Assembly (NCBI RefSeq): GCF_047528295.1 | Contig: NZ_CP180001.1 | Span: 744,001-808,000 of the forward strand | Direction: 5' to 3' | Length of the DNA stretch: 64,000 nucleotides | DNA from: Peptacetobacter sp900550335 | GTDB taxonomy: Bacteria > Bacillota > Clostridia > Peptostreptococcales > Peptostreptococcaceae | In this document: piece after piece, positions 1 to 8,185 of the stretch | Layout of the letters: every line of letters begins with the position of its first letter | How positions within the stretch are numbered: the stretch's first letter is position 1 | Made by a program: the position numbers and the translations under genes | Notes under the pieces: model-generated | Seen by the model: the letters and a program-made list of their open reading frames with translations, nothing else | Told to the model about the DNA's origin: nothing | The model's database searches: none

Positions 1-90
1 TTAAGACCGATTCAAATTGATAATTTTTACATATTACTAAAAAACCAAAAGAAAAACATAATCCAAAATATAGTCTAAGATAACCGAATT

Positions 91-125
91 AAAAGACTGT
101 CACAGAAATGTGGCAGTCTTTTTGT
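91..125. terminator. Bidirectional terminator after the sigma factor gene
   Basis: A 12-bp stem (AAAGACTGTCAC pairing with GTGGCAGTCTTT, one G-T pair) is flanked by T runs on both strands. It lies directly after the stop codon of the minus-strand sigma factor gene, so it can end that transcript and anything entering from the left edge. Bases 1-90 hold no recognisable gene. Confidence 0.7.
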
Positions 126-127
126 TT

Positions 128-883
128 TTAGATTTTGTATTCCTTTTGAAGTAATCTTAAAGCTTTTCTTTCTATTCTAGAGACTTGTACCTGTGAAATT
201 CCCAATATTTTACCTACTTTTTCTTGTGTGAAGTCATTGAAATACCTTAGTTTTATCACTTTTGATTCTAATTCTGGTAGGTCGTCTATTATCTCATTTA
301 ATTCTACTAAAATGGTATAATCTATCTCATCTTCTTTTACTAAGTTGTTTGAAAGATCTATTTTTATTATATCTCCGTCTAATTTTGAATCGTATATATC
401 GAAAAATTCAACTGGAGATAGGGCTATTAAAGAGGCTTGAATCTTATCTTTATCTATATCTAAAGCTGATGAGAGCTCATCTAATGAAATTTCCTTGCCT
501 GTTGTTTTGAAGTATTTGTCTTTATATTTTTTTACTTTCCAGTTTATGTATTTAAGCTCTCTAGAGACTTTTATTATCCCATCATCTCTCAAAAATCTTT
601 TGATTTCACCATCAATCATTGGAACTGCATAGCTAGAAAACATAAATCCTAGGCTAGGTTTGAATCTGTTTATTGCTTTTAGAAGTCCAATACAACCAAG
701 CTGAATTAAATCCTCGCGATCCAATCCACTAGGTAAAAATTTTAGAATGGCCTTATTTACAAGTCCAATATTCAATTTTATTAATTTATTTTTAGAAATT
801 AAATCGCCCTTTTGTGCAGAATTGATTAGTTCTAACATGTTGTTGTAGTCTATAACCTTTGTATAGAATTCACTTTTTTCCAT
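128..883 (-). CDS. SigF/SigG/SigB-type RNA polymerase sigma factor
   Basis: A 251-residue sigma-70 family protein. Region 2 is clear (EDLIQLGCIGLLKAINRF), followed by FSSYAVPMIDGEIKRFLRDD and IKVSREL, the signature of the SigB/SigF/SigG group. A region 4 helix-turn-helix (LGISQVQVSRIERKAL) sits at the C terminus. It should direct core polymerase to an alternative promoter set. The N terminus and middle are more divergent than in SigF or SigG of spore formers, and no anti-sigma or anti-anti-sigma gene (spoIIAA/AB, rsbV/W) is adjacent, so I do not give a symbol. It is transcribed divergently from the pilus operon across a 348-bp AT-rich gap; a role in pilus or competence expression is inference from position only. 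Confidence 0.85.
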   Translation of the reverse strand: MEKSEFYTKVIDYNNMLELINSAQKGDLISKNKLIKLNIGLVNKAILKFLPSGLDREDLIQLGCIGLLKAINRFKPSLGFMFSSYAVPMIDGEIKRFLRDDGIIKVSRELKYINWKVKKYKDKYFKTTGKEISLDELSSALDIDKDKIQASLIALSPVEFFDIYDSKLDGDIIKIDLSNNLVKEDEIDYTILVELNEIIDDLPELESKVIKLRYFNDFTQEKVGKILGISQVQVSRIERKALRLLQKEYKI

Positions 884-1231
884 TTTAAATATCTCCTATG
901 CGTGTATGTGTGTGTAAATTTATAAGTTATATGAATAAAAAATAAAAAATATGAATTCATAAAATAATATATAAAAAATTTAGTAGCTACAATCATAGAA
1001 TATCAAAAAACACGAAAGAAATTTTAATATAAAGACAGTGAAAAAATCGTAGGATAAACTTTTAAAATATAAAATTTATAAATCTCTATAAATTTGTAAA
1101 AAATTGTCAAAGTTGTATACCAAAAAAAATATTTTCTGAAAATAAGAATATGTGAATATGTCAGATGAAAGTGTCGATAATAAAAATAGAATGACTTTTA
1201 AATTAAAAATTTTATAAAAGGAGTGATTTTA
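884..1231. other. AT-rich divergent promoter region, sigma factor / pil operon
   Basis: This 348-bp gap lies between the divergent sigma gene and pilB. It is very AT-rich with homopolymer A and T runs. I looked for a c-di-GMP-II riboswitch, which precedes a pilus operon in a related species, and saw neither its conserved core nor a terminator hairpin. No clean sigma-A promoter can be picked out from the AT background. Confidence 0.5.
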
Positions 1232-2539
1232 TTGAAAGTTGGAATTCCCAAGAAAATATCCATAAAATACAATGCATATCTTTTAGACGAGACAGATACA
1301 ACTGTAACGGTTGAGACATCAGAGGAAAGTATAGAGCTTATACAAGATATTAGGCTAGCTACAGGAAAAGAACCTATCATAGTAAAAAACACTGAAGAAA
1401 ATATAAGAAAAAAGATAAATATGCGATACGATTCAAATATGGAGGACAGCGAAGATAGGGCTCAAAGATTATTCAAAAGAATAACTGAGTTTTCGATTCG
1501 AGAAAATATAAGTGATATACACATTGAGCCTTTTGAAGAAGAGTTTAGGATTAGACTGAGGAGAGATGGAAAACTAGAACTTTATGACAAATTTTCTATG
1601 GCTTTTTATCCAGAATTTGTATCTTTTATAAAATTAAAATCAGGAATGGACATAGCTGAAAAAAGGATACCTCAGGATGGAAGACTAGGATTGTTTGAAA
1701 ATGGAGCAGATGTAGATGTTAGGGTTTCTTCAATACCTACTGTAAATGGCGAAAAGATAGTTATGAGAATTTTGAATAAAAATATATTTATAGAAAATAT
1801 ATCTAAGCCAGATTTTTCAAAAGATGAGATGGAGTTAGTATCGAAAATAATATCTAAAAAATCTGGAATAATTCTTGTCTGTGGTCCAACTGGAAGTGGT
1901 AAAACAACTACTGTATATTCAATTATAAAAAAACTTATGGACTTAGAGAGAAATATCACTACAATAGAGAATCCAATTGAATATAAGATAGATGGAATTA
2001 ATCAAATTCAAGTAAATGAAAAAGTTGGTTTAACTTTTGAAAAAGGACTTAGGTCAATACTAAGGCAGGATCCAGATATTATCATGATAGGTGAAATAAG
2101 AGATACAGAAACAGCAGAGATAGCAGTTAGAGCAGCTATAACAGGACACCTTGTTATAAGTACTCTACATACTGAAGATGCTGTGTCTGCTATTATAAGA
2201 CTTTCCGATATGGGGATAAAACCATATTTGATAAAAGCTTCATTAATAGGCGTTATAGCTCAAAAATTAGCTAGAAAAAAATGTAAATACTGCAAAAATA
2301 TTGGTGGGATTGTTGAAAAATGTGAAGTCTGCCATGGAAGGGGATATATTGGAAGAACTGCTATACACGAAATTATGAATTTAGATGATAGAGTAAAAAG
2401 TCATATAAAAGATAACTTAGATAAGGATATTATGAGAAATGTAGCTGAAAAATCTGGGATGATTACATTTGAAAAAAGTATAGAAAAACTTTTAAAGGAT
2501 GAGGTTTTGGATGAAAGAGAAGTATATAGCTTGGTTTAA
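1232..2539 (+). CDS. pilB: Type IV pilus assembly ATPase PilB
   Basis: Cytoplasmic GspE/PilB hexameric ATPase that powers pilin polymerisation. Visible parts: an N-terminal domain of about 85 residues, much shorter than in long PilB proteins; a Walker A loop GPTGSGKTTT near residue 217; a Walker B region IIMIGEIRD; the His box STLHTEDA; and a C-terminal tetracysteine zinc site (CKYC then CEVC). I prefer the TTG start at 1232 because an AAAAGGAG ribosome site lies 8 nt upstream; a GTG at 1223 overlaps that site. The gene overlaps pilC. No pilT retraction ATPase is present in the window. It leads an operon with pilC, pilin, pilM, pilN and pilO, so this is a pilus system, not a simple comG pseudopilus. 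Confidence 0.92.
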   Translation: MKVGIPKKISIKYNAYLLDETDTTVTVETSEESIELIQDIRLATGKEPIIVKNTEENIRKKINMRYDSNMEDSEDRAQRLFKRITEFSIRENISDIHIEPFEEEFRIRLRRDGKLELYDKFSMAFYPEFVSFIKLKSGMDIAEKRIPQDGRLGLFENGADVDVRVSSIPTVNGEKIVMRILNKNIFIENISKPDFSKDEMELVSKIISKKSGIILVCGPTGSGKTTTVYSIIKKLMDLERNITTIENPIEYKIDGINQIQVNEKVGLTFEKGLRSILRQDPDIIMIGEIRDTETAEIAVRAAITGHLVISTLHTEDAVSAIIRLSDMGIKPYLIKASLIGVIAQKLARKKCKYCKNIGGIVEKCEVCHGRGYIGRTAIHEIMNLDDRVKSHIKDNLDKDIMRNVAEKSGMITFEKSIEKLLKDEVLDEREVYSLV

Positions 2540-3635
2540 AGATTTAAAAATAAAAGAATTTGAAAATATTGATTTGTCTATACTTGAAGATTTTATTAAA
2601 CCTAAAAAAATTAAAAGTAAAGAACTTAGAGTTATATGTAGTCAAATGTCTATATTGTTGGATTCTGGAGCTAGTATAGATGATATTTTAGAGGCAATAG
2701 GGAATCAGCAAAATAAAAAATATAAAGAATGTTTTTTGAAATCTACAAGAAATATAAAAAAAGGATATTCTATAGAAAATTCTTTTAGAAGTAGTGAATT
2801 ATTTAGTGAATTTTTTTTGAGTATGATTAGATGTGGAGAAAATTCAGGAAAGCTAAGCACTGTACTAAAGGATATGTCTGAATACTATGAAAGAGATTAT
2901 AGGGTTAAGTCGAAATTAAAATCTATTATGATTTATCCAGCTATACTTTTTATTATGATGATAGTTGCTGTTATTTTCATAATGTATGCAGTTATACCAA
3001 ATTTTGCCTTGGTATTTGATAGCAACAATATAAAGCCTCCATTTTTCAGTTATATTGTGATAACGAGTATGCTTTTTATGAGAGAATATATGAATATTTT
3101 AGTGCCTATATTTATTTTAATACCTGTATTGATTTATATTTTGATAAAAAGTAATACAGAAAATATGGATAAAATAGATAAATTAAAATGTAAGCTTCCT
3201 CTATGGAATAAATACTATATGATGTCTGTTACGGCAAGTTTTTCTAGAAATATGTACATAATGTTAAAAAGTGGGATACCTATTATAAATTCTGTTGAAA
3301 TTGCTTCAGATATAATAAGAAACAATTATATAAAAAAGCAATTAGAAATATCTCTTAGATATATAAATAAAGGTAGTAGTATTTCAAAATCAATAGATTT
3401 AGCTAGTGTATTTCCAGATGTTTTAATATCAATGTTAAAAAATGGAGAAGAAAGTGGGAATATAGAAAAAAGCTTTCAATATATAAACACATTCTTTGAA
3501 AATGAGTTAGATATAATGACAGATAGGATTATAAGGCTTATAGAGCCTGCAATAACTATAATTATGGGTCTTGTTATAGGTGGGTTAATAATAGCTATAG
3601 TAATGCCTATGTTTGATGCAATTACCGCAATTTAA
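2511..3635 (+). CDS. pilC: Type IV pilus inner-membrane platform protein PilC
   Basis: GspF/PilC family platform protein, 374 residues, with the family's two repeated cytoplasmic domains separated by membrane segments. Hydrophobic helices are visible near residues 145-170, 190-215 and at the extreme C terminus (IIMGLVIGGLIIAIVMPMF). The motif SGKLSTVLKDMSEYYE is typical of the family. The start overlaps the end of pilB. The ATG at 2511 has a GGATGAGG site just upstream; the in-frame ATG at 2499 is too close to its AAAGG. It should anchor the ATPase and connect it to pilin. Translational coupling with pilB is likely. Confidence 0.9.
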   Translation: MKEKYIAWFKDLKIKEFENIDLSILEDFIKPKKIKSKELRVICSQMSILLDSGASIDDILEAIGNQQNKKYKECFLKSTRNIKKGYSIENSFRSSELFSEFFLSMIRCGENSGKLSTVLKDMSEYYERDYRVKSKLKSIMIYPAILFIMMIVAVIFIMYAVIPNFALVFDSNNIKPPFFSYIVITSMLFMREYMNILVPIFILIPVLIYILIKSNTENMDKIDKLKCKLPLWNKYYMMSVTASFSRNMYIMLKSGIPIINSVEIASDIIRNNYIKKQLEISLRYINKGSSISKSIDLASVFPDVLISMLKNGEESGNIEKSFQYINTFFENELDIMTDRIIRLIEPAITIIMGLVIGGLIIAIVMPMFDAITAI

Positions 3636-3686
3636 AAGTTCATTCTAAAAATAAAAATCATGGCTAATACAAATATTACTGTAAAT

Positions 3687-3714
3687 GTCCGGCAATTAAT
3701 CTTGATTGTCGGAC
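3687..3714 (+). promoter_or_regulatory. Hairpin in the pilC-pilin intergenic leader
   Basis: A 10-bp stem (GTCCGGCAAT with ATTGTCGGAC, one G-T pair) and an 8-nt loop end about 8 nt before the GGAGGG ribosome site of the pilin gene. There is no T run, so it is not a terminator. A 3'-protective or processing hairpin that raises pilin mRNA relative to pilBC is a reasonable guess. Confidence 0.5.
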
Positions 3715-3734
3715 TCAAAATCAGGAGGGTAATT

Positions 3735-4127
3735 ATGAAAAAGAATTTAAAAAATAAAAAAAAGAGACAAGGATTTACACTTGTCGAGATGATAATAGTA
3801 GTTACTATACTTGGAATTTTAGCAAGTATTGCAATTGTAAAATATGGAAAAGTAGAAGCTAATGCAAGAAAAAACATAGACTATACAAATGCAGCAAATA
3901 TAGCATCAGCTGCAACAATAGCAATGAGTGAAGGGGTCCCATCAGATCAAATAACAGTATCTAATTTATTAACAAAAGGATACTTAAATAGCGAACCAGT
4001 ACCTCAGAGTGTTGACGGAGATTTTACAATAGAGGTTAGCGAAGAAGGCAAAAGCGTAAGTGTAAAAGTAAATGATATAGAAATGTATCCAAAGCCAAAA
4101 GAAGAAGCTAAGGGCGAACTGCAATAA
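3735..4127 (+). CDS. Type IV pilin-like prepilin
   Basis: 130-residue class III-signal prepilin. A basic leader ends in RQG, followed by FTLVEMIIVVTILGILASIAIVKYG: the prepilin peptidase site is G/F with the conserved Glu at mature position 5 and a hydrophobic N-terminal helix. The mature part is small and acidic with no cysteine pair. The ATG at 3735 follows a GGAGGG site, and the reading frame extending upstream to 3660 runs through the leader hairpin and is not needed. It may be the major pilin because it is the only pilin of the operon, but minor pilins and the prepilin peptidase must lie elsewhere. Confidence 0.88.
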   Translation: MKKNLKNKKKRQGFTLVEMIIVVTILGILASIAIVKYGKVEANARKNIDYTNAANIASAATIAMSEGVPSDQITVSNLLTKGYLNSEPVPQSVDGDFTIEVSEEGKSVSVKVNDIEMYPKPKEEAKGELQ

Positions 4128-4154
4128 AACTAAGAAGAAAAGTAGGTAATAAAT

Positions 4155-5054
4155 ATGAAAAAAGAAGAAGTAGAGCTAAACTTATACCCTACAAAATCAA
4201 AATGTAAAATAATATTTTTTACAAAAAATGGAAGAAAGATAAAAATCCTATCAAATATAGAAAAGAAAATTACTCTGGATAATAGAATATTTATAGAAAA
4301 AACGTTTAGAGATAAATATATAGAAGAATTATCTAATTGCATAATAAATGAAGGTTTAAAATATGGAAAATGTAAATCTGTATTCATAAACATACAAGAA
4401 AGCGACATAATACTTAAAAATATAAAAATAGATTCTGCAATTAAAAAGAAAGATATAATCAAGGCTGTAGATATAGAGATAAAGGAATTCTGCTCTAGAA
4501 CATTTAATGATTACTTTGTCGATTATAAGATATTAGATAGTAATAAAGAGGATACAGAGATTCAAGTTATATTATTTCCAAAAAAATATGTAGATTTATT
4601 TTCTGAACTATGCGATAGAATAGGCATTGAAAATAGGGCAATGCACACAAATGTCAACTTGCTAGAAAGACTATTAAAAATCAAGGGAGAAGATATTATG
4701 GAAAATATGATAAAAATGGAAAAAGAGCATACATCAACTGGGGAAGTAATGGAAATGGGTGTTATAGAATTTAGGGATGATGACTTAGTTGTAAGTGTAT
4801 ATGCAAAACAAAAGGTAAAATACTGTTGTGTAATAAAAAAAGAAGAATTCACTGATGAATTGGCGGATAAAATATTTGAAAAATGTGTTGGAATAATAGG
4901 TCTTGGAAATACAAACGCAGACGATTTACAAATATATTATAGACTTTGTAAATTATGTAATATAGATTTTGAAGAAGATGTTGAGTTTGTACAAGATTTT
5001 AAAAATGTATCTCCAGAAGAATTTTTCCAAATTGCTGCTAAAAAACTAAACTAA
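4155..5054 (+). CDS. pilM: PilM-like actin-fold pilus assembly protein
   Basis: 299 residues, with weak similarity to the actin-like PilM ATPase that forms the cytoplasmic ring of type IV pilus machines and binds the N-terminal tail of PilN. I identify it mainly from its place before pilN and pilO and from the alternating beta/alpha pattern with acidic ends. Classical ATPase motifs are poorly conserved, so nucleotide binding may be degenerate. It begins 27 nt after the pilin stop. Glutamine codons are almost all CAA, unlike the metabolic genes further along. Confidence 0.65.
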   Translation: MKKEEVELNLYPTKSKCKIIFFTKNGRKIKILSNIEKKITLDNRIFIEKTFRDKYIEELSNCIINEGLKYGKCKSVFINIQESDIILKNIKIDSAIKKKDIIKAVDIEIKEFCSRTFNDYFVDYKILDSNKEDTEIQVILFPKKYVDLFSELCDRIGIENRAMHTNVNLLERLLKIKGEDIMENMIKMEKEHTSTGEVMEMGVIEFRDDDLVVSVYAKQKVKYCCVIKKEEFTDELADKIFEKCVGIIGLGNTNADDLQIYYRLCKLCNIDFEEDVEFVQDFKNVSPEEFFQIAAKKLN

Positions 5055-5154
5055 TATCAAAATAAAAATCATATAAAAAGAAAGAATATAAAGAAAACAA
5101 GATTAACTAAAAAGAAAATATTTAAAAAATAGCTTTAAATAATGAGGAAAGAAA

Positions 5155-5622
5155 ATGATATTAAATAAGAACAGATTTCTAAAGGAAAATGGACTAAAAG
5201 ACTACTTTGAATATAAAAGGAAAAGTAGTATAAGCATAACAAGAATAGCTTCTATGGTCGTGTTCTTTCTTATTATTTTCAATATTATAAGTGGGATAAT
5301 AGAAATAAAAAACATTCAAAACTATATAATCGAGAATCAAACTAATGACAATATCTTGATAAATTCACAAAATGAGCATAAACAAAATAACAATAATAAA
5401 AGAATAAACATGGGGAATGTAAGGAAAATATTTGAAACAGTAGGAGAGGAAAATTTGGATAGTATGTATGTAGACCAGGAAAGTGCCCAGGTAATAGGAA
5501 AATCTAAGGATATGAAAACTATAGAAATACTTATGAAAAACAAAATACTGAAAGAATCTTACATTAAAAGAATAGAAGGCGGAAGTGTTTACACTTTTGA
5601 GATAGATTCTGGAAATAGGTAA
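5155..5622 (+). CDS. pilN: PilN-like bitopic pilus assembly protein
   Basis: 155 residues: a short basic cytoplasmic tail, one transmembrane helix (about residues 25-46, ITRIASMVVFFLIIFNIISG), a hydrophilic Asn/Lys-rich linker and a small C-terminal domain. This layout and the position between pilM-like and pilO-like genes match PilN. In other systems the N-terminal tail docks into PilM and the periplasmic-side domain pairs with PilO. The start ATG follows a GAGGAAAG site. A 100-nt AT-rich gap separates it from pilM, without a visible terminator. Confidence 0.6.
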   Translation: MILNKNRFLKENGLKDYFEYKRKSSISITRIASMVVFFLIIFNIISGIIEIKNIQNYIIENQTNDNILINSQNEHKQNNNNKRINMGNVRKIFETVGEENLDSMYVDQESAQVIGKSKDMKTIEILMKNKILKESYIKRIEGGSVYTFEIDSGNR

Positions 5623-5626
5623 ACCA

Positions 5627-6244
5627 ATGAACAAAAAAAGACAATTATCTAAAATAATTCTTCTACTGTTTCTTTTTATCTTAACAAATATTTTTATAAT
5701 AACTCCAATAAAAGAAAGAAAACAACTACTAGAAACAGAAAAATATAAAATAGATCAAGAAATAAAAGAAGTAGAGCGGTACAAAAAACAGACAGAAATA
5801 TTAAAAAAAGAAGCTAAAAAAAAGAAAGTTATAACAGTATTTGGTGGAAAAGACGATATAATCGAAATTCAAAACACAATAGGAAGAATAGTAAATATTC
5901 AAAGTATAGAAAACACAGTTCAATTAAATGAAGATGGAGCGAGGGTATCAAATATAAGTATAAAATTCGTTGGAACATATCAGGAAATATTTAAAGTAGT
6001 TGATGCACTTAATTCTAGAGGAATCGAAAAAAATATAAAAAGCTTTAGTGTATCCAAAATAAGTCAATCAAACATCGACTCATCAGAAAAAAATAAAAGT
6101 ACAATTAAAAACATAGAAGAAATAAAAAACAAATCAGATACAAAAGAACATAAGCAGGAAACTACACAAGATAACAACCGTCGAGAAACTAATAAAAGTC
6201 CGTCGACAAAGTTTGAATGTGTCCTAAAAATTAGCAAAATATAA
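5627..6244 (+). CDS. pilO: PilO-like pilus assembly protein
   Basis: 205 residues starting 4 nt after the pilN stop. One N-terminal membrane helix (about residues 8-26), then a Lys/Glu-rich coiled coil (residues 30-65), a globular region resembling the PilO ferredoxin-like fold, and a low-complexity Asn/Lys/Ser/Thr tail (about residues 150-200). Architecture and position support PilO, the partner of PilN. It is the last gene of the pilus operon; no outer-membrane secretin follows, as expected for a monoderm. Confidence 0.6.
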   Translation: MNKKRQLSKIILLLFLFILTNIFIITPIKERKQLLETEKYKIDQEIKEVERYKKQTEILKKEAKKKKVITVFGGKDDIIEIQNTIGRIVNIQSIENTVQLNEDGARVSNISIKFVGTYQEIFKVVDALNSRGIEKNIKSFSVSKISQSNIDSSEKNKSTIKNIEEIKNKSDTKEHKQETTQDNNRRETNKSPSTKFECVLKISKI

Positions 6245-6384
6245 AAAAATGCTCCCTCAAGCAAAAATATAATGCATTTAATCAAAATAAATCAATTTTT
6301 TTGTAGATTGATATTGCAAATAATGATAGAATAATAAGATGTGTATTGTATTATTAAAAAATAATAAGGGAGTGAAATTGAAAA

Positions 6385-7431
6385 GTGATATTAAATAGAA
6401 ACGATAAATGCTACTGTGGAAGTGGCAAAAAATATAAAAACTGTTGTATGGAAAAAGATTTAGAACAGGAAAGATACAACAGAAGATTAACAGAAGCTCA
6501 GAAGCAGTATGCGGAAATATATACAAAAATATATAGATACTCAAGAGATGAAAGATTTGCTAATGAAATGAATAATGCTGAGGATTTATTCTACATATTA
6601 AAAACAGACGGTGTAAAAGCTAGATTTGAAAAATTCTTCAACACATTCTTCATAAGCGACCATGTTCTTGAACAAGGAATAACAATAGCTCAGTGTTATC
6701 CAGTAGAAAACAAAATAACTGACAACGAAAAAAGAATAATACAGAGTTTAATAAGTTCTTACTCTAGTATATATACAATAGTTAAAAAAGAAAAAGAAAG
6801 CGTATTATTAAGAGACTGCTTCCTAGGTGAAGAAGTAGCTGTCGACGATGTAAAAATACTTAAAGATTTTGAAGAAGGCGATACAATAATAGCTAGAATA
6901 GTAGAAGTAAGTGGTGTAAAACTTCTTATAGACATAACTGTTAAAATAGTAGAATCAACTGGTAAATTCATGGTTGAAGATATAGAAAGACTATATGAAC
7001 AGAACAAAGAAGACTGGCCAAACAAAAAAATATTCTTATGCTACCATACATACGTATTCTACAGATATTTACAGCAGCTTTTAGATGAAGAAGTATCTAA
7101 CTATGTTAGAGAAAATTTAATAGCTAAAGCAAATAATGAAGCTACAGAATCAAAAGAAACAAAAGAAGAAACTACAGAAGATGATGGAAGCGTAATGGCT
7201 ATAATAAACAAATTTGTAGAAGATGAATACAAAGAAAAATGTGCTTCATTCTGGAAAGAGTACGAAGCAAGCCATGAAGAAATCAAAGGATCTGAATTAG
7301 GTTGGGCAGCTGCAGTAGAATACCTTGTTAAAAAAGAAGAAGGTGTTTCTGTAACTCAGGCTAGCATATCTAAAAAATACGATATAAGTGCAAGTACAAT
7401 AGGAAAAAGAGCTAAAGAATTAAAAGCTTAG
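6385..7431 (+). CDS. SEC-C zinc-motif protein with C-terminal helix-turn-helix
   Basis: 348 residues. The N terminus is a SEC-C motif (C9-x-C11 ... C20-C21, in NRNDKCYCGSGKKYKNCC), the zinc site known from the SecA C-terminal tail and many accessory proteins. The centre is a helical domain of unknown role with an acidic Glu/Thr linker near residues 250-270. The C terminus (VTQASISKKYDISASTIGKRA) reads as a helix-turn-helix. The start is GTG with a GGGAG site upstream. It stands alone between the pilus operon and a small unknown gene. A DNA- or ribosome-associated regulator is possible; the exact function is unknown. Confidence 0.7.
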   Translation: MILNRNDKCYCGSGKKYKNCCMEKDLEQERYNRRLTEAQKQYAEIYTKIYRYSRDERFANEMNNAEDLFYILKTDGVKARFEKFFNTFFISDHVLEQGITIAQCYPVENKITDNEKRIIQSLISSYSSIYTIVKKEKESVLLRDCFLGEEVAVDDVKILKDFEEGDTIIARIVEVSGVKLLIDITVKIVESTGKFMVEDIERLYEQNKEDWPNKKIFLCYHTYVFYRYLQQLLDEEVSNYVRENLIAKANNEATESKETKEETTEDDGSVMAIINKFVEDEYKEKCASFWKEYEASHEEIKGSELGWAAAVEYLVKKEEGVSVTQASISKKYDISASTIGKRAKELKA

Positions 7432-7633
7432 TATAAGTTTTTTAATTGAATTAATATAATTGTATTAGATTTTATTTAATATTAGCATAAAATATTATTT
7501 AATATTTAGTGTAAGATTTTATTTAATCTTAATACAAAATAAAAAAAATTTTTATATCAGTACTCTTGATGTTATAGTATAATATATTTAATAGATAAAC
7601 TAGATAACATCTAAAAAGAGAGGGTATAAAATT

Positions 7634-8002
7634 ATGAGTTTAAAATTAGGAAATGCCATAGCAGTGGCAACAGATTATATAAAATCAAATCCAGCTGTAC
7701 CAGTTTACAAAGATGGAGAAAATCTATATGCAGTAATATACCATATAGAAATTGGTTACAACAAAAACCACGAATCTAACGTAAAACAGTACATAATAAT
7801 AGATTACAAAGATTTTTCTTTATCAGAAGCAGAAAGAAACGAATTAATAGATTTAGCTAAATCTTACTGCGAATCAAAAGGTATAGAAAATAACGAAAAT
7901 CTTGAAATAAACTTACTTGATAATGAAGAAGCAGAAAACTTCATTGAAAAAGTATTTAACAACATGAAAGTAATAAGAGGTCTTATAACTAAGAAGTGTT
8001 AA
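7634..8002 (+). CDS. Conserved small protein of unknown function
   Basis: 122 residues, soluble, with an alternating strand/helix pattern and no membrane segment or signal peptide. I do not recognise the family. The start ATG has an AGAGAGGG site. The glutamine and leucine codon pattern matches the surrounding chromosomal genes, so it is probably an old resident. The stop codon is the first base pair of a long terminator-like hairpin. Confidence 0.6.
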   Translation: MSLKLGNAIAVATDYIKSNPAVPVYKDGENLYAVIYHIEIGYNKNHESNVKQYIIIDYKDFSLSEAERNELIDLAKSYCESKGIENNENLEINLLDNEEAENFIEKVFNNMKVIRGLITKKC

Positions 8003-8094
8003 GGTCGTCTAACTAGTTTGTATTTAATTAATGTCGAATGGCATGATTGCTGTTCGGCATTATTTTAAATACCGATTTTTAGACGGCCTTTTTT
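8001..8094 (+). terminator. Long three-part terminator hairpin
   Basis: Outer stem AAGGTCGTCTA / TAGACGGCCTT with a T run, middle stem GTATTTAA / TTAAATAC and apical stem ATGTCGAA / TTCGGCAT, separated by internal loops. It begins inside the stop codon of the preceding gene. It resembles the quasi-palindromes described below in shape but lacks their boxes. Confidence 0.7.
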
Positions 8095-8185
8095 AAGGTC
8101 AAAAGCTAAAAATAAAATAGAAATAAATAATTTTAATATTAAAATAGAGAAATAGGAACAGATAATTAAAAGAAAGGAGAAAATT

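Noticed and set aside
898..1222. c-di-GMP-II riboswitch before the pilus operon
   Set aside because: No conserved core or expression hairpin is visible.
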